From positions 281,933 to 345,932 of the forward strand of contig NZ_BMRA01000003.1 in NCBI RefSeq assembly GCF_014648395.1: 64,000 nucleotides of DNA, written 5' to 3'. Below, piece by piece: positions 59,619 through 64,000 of the stretch. Both the position numbers and the translations under genes were made by a program. The DNA is from Micromonospora fulviviridis (GTDB lineage: Bacteria > Actinomycetota > Actinomycetes > Mycobacteriales > Micromonosporaceae). The first letter of the stretch is position 1. Every line of letters starts with the position of its first letter. The notes under the pieces are model-generated. The model was given only the letters and a program-made list of their open reading frames with translations. It was not told the origin of the DNA and ran no database searches.

Positions 59619-60392
59619 GTGGCCGACATCCTCATCACCGGGGCCGGCAGTGGCCTCGGCCGGGGCGCGGCGCTCGGACTGGCCCGGGCCGGCCACCACG
59701 TCATCGCCGGCGCCGAGATCTGGCCCCAGGTGCGCGACCTGCGCGCCGAGGCCGAACGCGCCGGCGTGACTCTCGACGCCATCAAGCTGGACGTGACGGA
59801 CCCGGCCGACCGCGCCGCCGCCCGACGGCACCGGGCCGACATCCTGGTGCTCAACGCCGGCGTCCAGGAGGCCGGGGCGGTGGTGGAGATCCCGATGGAC
59901 CGGGTGCGCCGGTCCTTCGAGGTGAACGTCTTCGGTCACCTGCACCTCGCGCAGAAGCTCGTGCCGCCCATGCTGGAGCGGGGCGCCGGCAAGGTCGTCT
60001 GGGTGTCCTCCGCGGTCGGCATCCGGACCCGGCCGTTCGTCGGCGTCTACGCCGCCACCAAGCACGCCATCGAGGCGCTGGCCTGGGCCATGAAGGGCGA
60101 ACTCGAACCGCGCGGCGTCCGGGTCGCCGTCGTCAACCCCGGCCCCTACCGGACCGGGTACAACGACACCGGCGTCGAGGCGATGTTCCAGTGGTGGGAC
60201 TCCTCGACCGCCCTGCTGGACCGGCCCGACTTCGCCGACTACCTGGAGCACCAGCGCGACCCGCGGGAGATGGTCGAGGAGCTGGTCCGGGTGATTCCGG
60301 CCGACCGGCACCCGTTCCGGACGGCCTACCCCGAGGAGCTCCGCCGGCAGCTCAGGGAGTTCGAGTCGGAAGTGTGGGACGCGACGACGTGA
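59619..60392 (+). CDS. Short-chain dehydrogenase/reductase
   Basis: A 257-residue classical SDR. The cofactor motif is TGAGSGLGRG, NAG appears as LNAGVQEAG, the catalytic Ser is in VWVSSAVG and the Tyr-Lys pair in YAATKHAIEAL. The start at 59619 (GTG) lies 4 bp after ykgO, so they may be one transcript. It overlaps the convergent glycosyltransferase gene by 41 bp. Substrate unknown. Confidence 0.9.
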   Translation: MADILITGAGSGLGRGAALGLARAGHHVIAGAEIWPQVRDLRAEAERAGVTLDAIKLDVTDPADRAAARRHRADILVLNAGVQEAGAVVEIPMDRVRRSFEVNVFGHLHLAQKLVPPMLERGAGKVVWVSSAVGIRTRPFVGVYAATKHAIEALAWAMKGELEPRGVRVAVVNPGPYRTGYNDTGVEAMFQWWDSSTALLDRPDFADYLEHQRDPREMVEELVRVIPADRHPFRTAYPEELRRQLREFESEVWDATT

Positions 60393-61116
60393 CCTTGCCC
60401 GGCGCGGCGTCGCCGGCGTGACGAGCGGGCGTGAGCAGCCGGGCGGCGGCGAACCGGACCAGCGGCCCGTAGATCCGCGCCGAGTCGGTCAGCGAGGAGA
60501 AGTGCGACGAGGCGTTGTCGGCCTGGTAGTGGGTGGCGATCGGGACCTGCTCGATCGGGCGTCCGGCCCGGGACGCGTGCAGCAGCACGTTCATCTCGTA
60601 CTCGAACCGCTCGCCGGGCACGGCCCGGAGCCAGCCGAGCAGCCCGGCCGGGTACGCCCGCAGCCCGGTCTGGGTGTCCCGGACGCGACGGCCGGTGGCG
60701 AGGCGGAACGCGGCCCGGGTCATCGCGTTGCCGAACCGGCTCCGCAGCGGCACCTCGCCGTCGAACCGGCGGACGCCCAGCGTCAGTGCGCCGGTCTCGC
60801 GCATCCGGTCCGCGACCCGGACGACGTCCGGGATCAGGTGCTGCCCGTCGGCGTCCACGCACACCACGTCGCGTCCCGGGTGGTGGACGGCGACGTACCG
60901 GAAGCCGGTCTTCAGCACGATCCCCTTGCCCCGGTTCATCCGGCGCCGCAGCACGGTGGCGCCCCGGTCGCGGGCCGCCGCGAGCACCCCGGCCGCGGTC
61001 GGGCCGCTGCCGTCGTCGACGATCAGCACGTGCGCCGCGGTCAGCGCGGCCGTGAGGTCGCCGACGAGCCGCGGCAGGCCGTCCCCGGGTCGGTACACCG
61101 GCACCAGCACAATCAC
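60352..61116 (-). CDS. Family 2 glycosyltransferase (DPM1/polyprenyl-phosphate type)
   Basis: A 254-residue GT-A enzyme. IVLVPVYRPGDGLPRLV and VLIVDDGSG open the nucleotide-sugar fold, CVDADGQHLIPD carries the DxD, and RDTQTGLRAYPAGLLGWL matches polyprenyl-phosphate glycosyltransferases. There is no C-terminal membrane domain. It probably transfers a sugar to a lipid carrier. The last 14 codons overlap the convergent SDR gene. Confidence 0.87.
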   Translation of the reverse strand: MIVLVPVYRPGDGLPRLVGDLTAALTAAHVLIVDDGSGPTAAGVLAAARDRGATVLRRRMNRGKGIVLKTGFRYVAVHHPGRDVVCVDADGQHLIPDVVRVADRMRETGALTLGVRRFDGEVPLRSRFGNAMTRAAFRLATGRRVRDTQTGLRAYPAGLLGWLRAVPGERFEYEMNVLLHASRAGRPIEQVPIATHYQADNASSHFSSLTDSARIYGPLVRFAAARLLTPARHAGDAAPGKVTSSRPTLPTRTP

Positions 61117-61237
61117 GGAACCTCCCGGGGTGACCCGTCGCCCGCCGGCCCGCTCACCGGGGCCGATCGACGTCCGTCCTTACCCGTGCCACCGGCCGGC
61201 GAATCCACCTCGCCCAGCGGCGGCGGATCCACCGTGG

Positions 61238-61873
61238 TCAGCGGCGGAACAGCCCGGTGACGCGTTCCGCCGAACGGGCCAGGTCGCGTTCCCGGCGCAG
61301 CAGCGCCTCCGGGGTACGTAGGCCGAGGTAGCACAGGCGGCTGGCCGCCCGGGCGGCCCGCTCGCGCCGGGCGGGCACCGGGTCGGGGCCGGTCACCGGC
61401 ACGTCCAGCAGCGCGGCGCCGGTGAGCCCGAGCACCTTGCCGGCGAGGAACCGGATCCGGGGGAGGTGCCACGGGTGGGAGACCAGCCCGAGCGGCCGGG
61501 CCGGGGTGTGGACCTGCCCGGCGAGCAGTCCGTCCTGGACGGTGTGCGCCAGGTTCTGCAGGGTGGTGCGGGACCGGGTCTCCGCGTGCAGCCGGGCGTA
61601 CCCGTCGAGGCCGGCGGCGCGGGCCAGGGCCAGCATCAGCTCGCCCTCCCGGCACCCGGCCGGCGGGCCGGGCGCCCCGGCGGGACCGTGCGGCCAGCCG
61701 CCGGTGAACACCACCCGCGCCCCGGCGTCCCGCCGGAACTCGGTCACGTGCGCGCGGACGTAGCCGATGGCGGCCCGGGCCCGGGCGGCGCTCTCCGCGG
61801 TGAGCCGGTAGCCGTCGTCGCCCGCGACCACCCCGCGGCCGAACACCAGCAGCACGGTGGCGGTCGGCGTCAT
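61238..61873 (-). CDS. DUF218 (YdcF/SanA-like) protein
   Basis: A 211-residue protein with the DUF218 pattern: VLLVFGRGVV, ARVVFTGGWPHG, ETRSRTTLQNLAHTVQ and GLVSHPWHLPRIRFLAGKVLG. The family has a Rossmann-like fold and includes ElyC/SanA envelope proteins and SAM-binding YdcF. No membrane helix is obvious here. ATG 61873 is preferred over GTG 61882. Function unknown. Confidence 0.8.
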   Translation of the reverse strand: MTPTATVLLVFGRGVVAGDDGYRLTAESAARARAAIGYVRAHVTEFRRDAGARVVFTGGWPHGPAGAPGPPAGCREGELMLALARAAGLDGYARLHAETRSRTTLQNLAHTVQDGLLAGQVHTPARPLGLVSHPWHLPRIRFLAGKVLGLTGAALLDVPVTGPDPVPARRERAARAASRLCYLGLRTPEALLRRERDLARSAERVTGLFRR

Positions 61874-61900
61874 CCGACCCACGGTACGCGGGCTCTCGGA

Positions 61901-62176
61901 TCAGTCCTCGTCCGCGCGGGGCGGCCAGGGCGGCTCGCCCACGCCGGTGATGCGTACCCCGCCCCACGGGTCGGCCTCGGCGAGCCGGCCCCGGACGGTC
62001 CGTTCGCCGACCCGGACCTCGACGTCGCGCCGGCCGGAGCGGAGCAGGCGCAGCATCCGGGGCTCCGGCTCGATCCGCCCCGCCCAGTGGTAGCGCCCGT
62101 CGACCGGCTCCCAGCGGCCGCTGGCGTGCAGCCGGACGGCGGTGCCGGCGATCTCCGCCGGGCCCTGCCAGCTCAC
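61901..62176 (-). CDS. DUF4873-like small protein
   Basis: A 91-residue beta-rich protein (WQGPAEIAGTAVRLHASGRWEPVDGRYHWAGRI), resembling DUF4873 domains that also occur fused to flavin monooxygenases. The GTG start is embedded in the TetR stop (GTGA), so it is translationally coupled to that regulator. Function unknown. Confidence 0.72.
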   Translation of the reverse strand: MSWQGPAEIAGTAVRLHASGRWEPVDGRYHWAGRIEPEPRMLRLLRSGRRDVEVRVGERTVRGRLAEADPWGGVRITGVGEPPWPPRADED

Positions 62177-62889
62177 CGCTCGATCCGCTCGTGCGCGCGG
62201 GTCAGTTCGCGGGGCAGGTCGGCGCTGCGCCGGACGCCCTCGATGCCGCTCCAGAGCAGGGTGGTCAGGTAGTCGGTGAGCGCGGCCCGGCGGATCGGCT
62301 GGCCGTGGGTGGCCCACCAGTCGCCGACCGCCTGCACGAACCCGACGAGGCCGTACGCCCACGGTTCGGCGGGACCGGCGTCGAGCCCGAGCGCGCGCAG
62401 CCGGTCGCCGATCACCCGGGCCAGGCCGGCGGCCACCTGCCGGCTGGTGCCGGCCACCACCTGCTGGATGCCGGGGTGCCCGGCCTCGTGCAGCAGGAAC
62501 CGGTAGAGCGTCGGCTCCGATTCGATGACGCTCAGGTAGGCGTCGATGGTCGCCTCGACCAGCGCGCGTTCCTCGCGGACCCGCTCGACGGCGGGGGCGA
62601 CGGCGTCGACCACCCTTGCCGCCACCACCTCGCTGACGGCCAGCCAGAGCTGCGCCTTGTCGGCGAAGTAGCGGTAGAGCACCGGCTTGCTGACCCCGGC
62701 CGCGGCGGCCACCTGGTCCATGTCGACGGTCGGCCCGTGCCGCAGCAGCGCCTGCACGGCGGCCCCGATCAGCTCCTGCCGCCGCTGCTCGCGGTGGTCG
62801 GCCCAGCGGTCCCGCCGGCCGGTGGGCCGGGCCTCGGGCGGCTCCGGCGGGGCGTCCGGGGCATTGACATCCGTGGAGGTGCGTCGCAT
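62173..62889 (-). CDS. TetR-family regulator
   Basis: A 238-residue regulator with a 30-residue Pro/Glu-rich N-terminal extension and HTH RRQELIGAAVQALLRHGPTVDMDQVAAAAGVSKPVLYRYFADKAQLWLAVSEVVA. It is divergent from the AurF-like oxygenase (49-bp gap with AT-rich AGTTACTTGAAGTTAC, 62908-62917 region) and is upstream of the DUF4873 gene. TetR-DUF4873-diiron oxygenase is a recurrent actinobacterial arrangement as far as I know; the ligand is probably a lipid or xenobiotic. Confidence 0.9.
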   Translation of the reverse strand: MRRTSTDVNAPDAPPEPPEARPTGRRDRWADHREQRRQELIGAAVQALLRHGPTVDMDQVAAAAGVSKPVLYRYFADKAQLWLAVSEVVAARVVDAVAPAVERVREERALVEATIDAYLSVIESEPTLYRFLLHEAGHPGIQQVVAGTSRQVAAGLARVIGDRLRALGLDAGPAEPWAYGLVGFVQAVGDWWATHGQPIRRAALTDYLTTLLWSGIEGVRRSADLPRELTRAHERIER

Positions 62890-62938
62890 GCTACCACTCG
62901 TAACAGTTACTTGAAGTTACGTCAACTGTGGAGGGGCC

Positions 62939-63841
62939 ATGGAGGGGACGCCGGCCGGATTCCCGCGCGAGGCGGTGGCCACCCGCCTGCTCGCCGCCTC
63001 GGTCCGCACGAGCTACGACCCCGTCGTCGACATCGACTGGTCGGCGCCGCACGTCCCCGGGGCGTACTGGATGCCGCCGGAGCGCAGCAGCCTCTACGGA
63101 ACCGCGCTGTGGGAGGGGCTGAGCGAGGAGCGGCGGATCGAGCTGACCAAGCACGAGGTGGCCAGCGCGGCGAGCGCCGGGCTGTGGTTCGAGACGATCC
63201 TCATGCAGATGCTCATCCGGCACTACTACGACGCCGACCCCACCAGCCGGCACGCCCAGTACGCGCTCACCGAGGTCGCCGACGAGTGCCGGCACTCCAT
63301 CATGTTCGGTCGGCTCATCGAGGCCATGGGCTGCCCGGTCTACCGGGCCGACCCGTTCGACCACCTGCTCGGGCGCTGACTCAAGGCCACCGCCACCGGC
63401 CCGCGGATGTACGCGGCCATCCTCATCGCCGAGGAGATCCTCGACGCGTTCCAGCGGGAGGCCATGGCCGACGAGTCGATCCAGCCGCTGATCCGGATGG
63501 TGTCCCGGATCCACGTGGTCGAGGAGGCCCGGCACGTGCGCTTCGCCCGGGACGAACTGGCCCGTCAGGTCGAGGCCGCCGGCCCGGTCGGGCTGGCCTA
63601 CGCGCGTCTGGTGATCGGGCGGGCCGCGTACTCGATCACCCGCCGCCTGGTCAACCCGCGGGCGTACGCGGCGGTCGGCATCCCGCCGGCGGCCGGGGTG
63701 GCCGCGGCCCGGGCCAACCCGCACTGGCGGGCCACCCTGCGCTGGTCCGCCCAGCGCATCGCCGAGCACCTGACCGAGCTGGGGCTGGTCGCCGGGCCGG
63801 GCCGGCTGCTCTGGCGCCGCGCCGGCCTCATCGAAGACTGA
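62939..63841 (+). pseudogene. AurF-like diiron oxygenase interrupted by an in-frame TGA
   Basis: The frame from ATG 62939 encodes an AurF-type (PF11583) diiron oxygenase, but codon 147 is TGA (63377-63379). Frame and homology continue unbroken for 153 codons to 63841. Metal-ligand motifs are split: HEVAS and EVADECRHS before the stop, AEEILDAF and VEEARHVRFARDE after it. A TGG to TGA change (LLGR-W-LKATATGPR) would explain it. Both halves supply ligands, so the gene should be inactive unless the stop is read through or is a sequencing error. Confidence 0.85.
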
Positions 63842-63845
63842 CCGA

Positions 63846-63872
63846 CGGCGGCCCGCCCGGGGAGGGCCGCCG
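63846..63872. terminator. Bidirectional hairpin
   Basis: A perfect 9-bp stem CGGCGGCCC/GGGCCGCCG with a 9-nt loop lies between the oxygenase frame and the convergent gene at the window edge. Confidence 0.65.
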
Positions 63873-63885
63873 CCGGTCGCGCCGG

Positions 63886-64000
63886 TCAGGACGTGGGGAA
63901 GTTGTCCGGGGTGCGGATGCGGTTGCGCATGAAGTTCCCGGAGTCGGTGAGCACCGAGGTGCCCGCGTAGGTGCCGCCCGCGCAGGTGCCCGGCCGGAAC
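63886..64000 (-). CDS. C-terminus of an unidentified gene cut by the window edge
   Basis: A minus-strand frame open to the window end gives the last 37 residues (FRPGTCAGGTYAGTSVLTDS ... RIRTPDNFPTS, TGA). The Gly/Thr/Ser-rich sequence with one Cys looks like a secreted protein C-terminus, and the hairpin at 63846-63872 lies just downstream. Family not identifiable from this fragment. Confidence 0.5.
   Translation of the reverse strand, partial: FRPGTCAGGTYAGTSVLTDSGNFMRNRIRTPDNFPTS

Noticed and set aside
63377..63379. Selenocysteine at the in-frame TGA of the AurF-like gene
   Set aside because: No obvious SECIS-like hairpin was seen directly after the TGA, the site is not a metal-ligand or redox position, and a Trp codon change explains it more simply.

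Overview
The window is very GC-rich, densely coded chromosomal DNA with GTG starts and many leaderless promoters. It carries a complete Pup-proteasome locus. Together these point to an actinomycete, most likely a Micromonosporaceae member (Micromonospora-like). No rRNA, tRNA, CRISPR array or prophage is visible; the one mobile element seen is a solo TnpB insertion sequence.

Region 1 (1-13.3 kb) is mixed accessory and housekeeping content: the 3' part of a GH15 glucoamylase/trehalase-type hydrolase, an ECF42-type sigma factor with its DGPF/YCII partner, a methyltransferase, small membrane and secreted proteins, a secreted zinc peptidase, a HAD phosphatase, and a MacB/FtsX-type ABC exporter next to a NarL-type two-component system.

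Region 2 (13.4-34.3 kb) is the conserved protein-turnover block: RecB-like nuclease, M50 protease, tRNA m1A58 methyltransferase, ferredoxin, mpa (arc), lipoprotein, dop, pup, an endonuclease VII gene, prcB, prcA, an isolated dTDP-glucose dehydratase, pafA, pafB, pafC, tatA and tatC. Mpa unfolds pupylated substrates for the PrcBA 20S core, PafA attaches Pup, Dop removes it, and PafBC is the WYL DNA-damage regulator. The order resembles Mycobacterium tuberculosis Rv2119 to Rv2090. The endonuclease VII gene between pup and prcB is the most striking feature: its unusual codon composition spills into the 3' end of pup and the 5' end of prcB.

Region 3 (34.4-43.2 kb) lies between tatC and helY, which are neighbours in M. 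tuberculosis. It holds metabolic and transport genes: BtuF-like binding protein, SCP2 protein, debranching-type glycosidase, cupredoxin lipoprotein, alcohol dehydrogenase, lipid kinase, EamA exporter and HAD phosphatase. Synteny resumes with helY and a 5'-3' exonuclease (43.3-47.0 kb).

Region 4 (47-64 kb) is accessory. Several regulator-effector pairs are present: MarR with a haloalkane dehalogenase-type hydrolase, HxlR with an MBL hydrolase, an MFS exporter opposite an HxlR-peroxiredoxin fusion, and a TetR regulator opposite an oxidoreductase with two clear operators. These are followed by a GNAT and TetR pair, a secreted CE1 esterase with a CBM2 domain, the TnpB element, a zinc-free L36 paralogue, an SDR, a GT2, a DUF218 protein, and a TetR regulator opposite an AurF-like diiron oxygenase broken by one in-frame TGA. 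The window ends inside a minus-strand gene.
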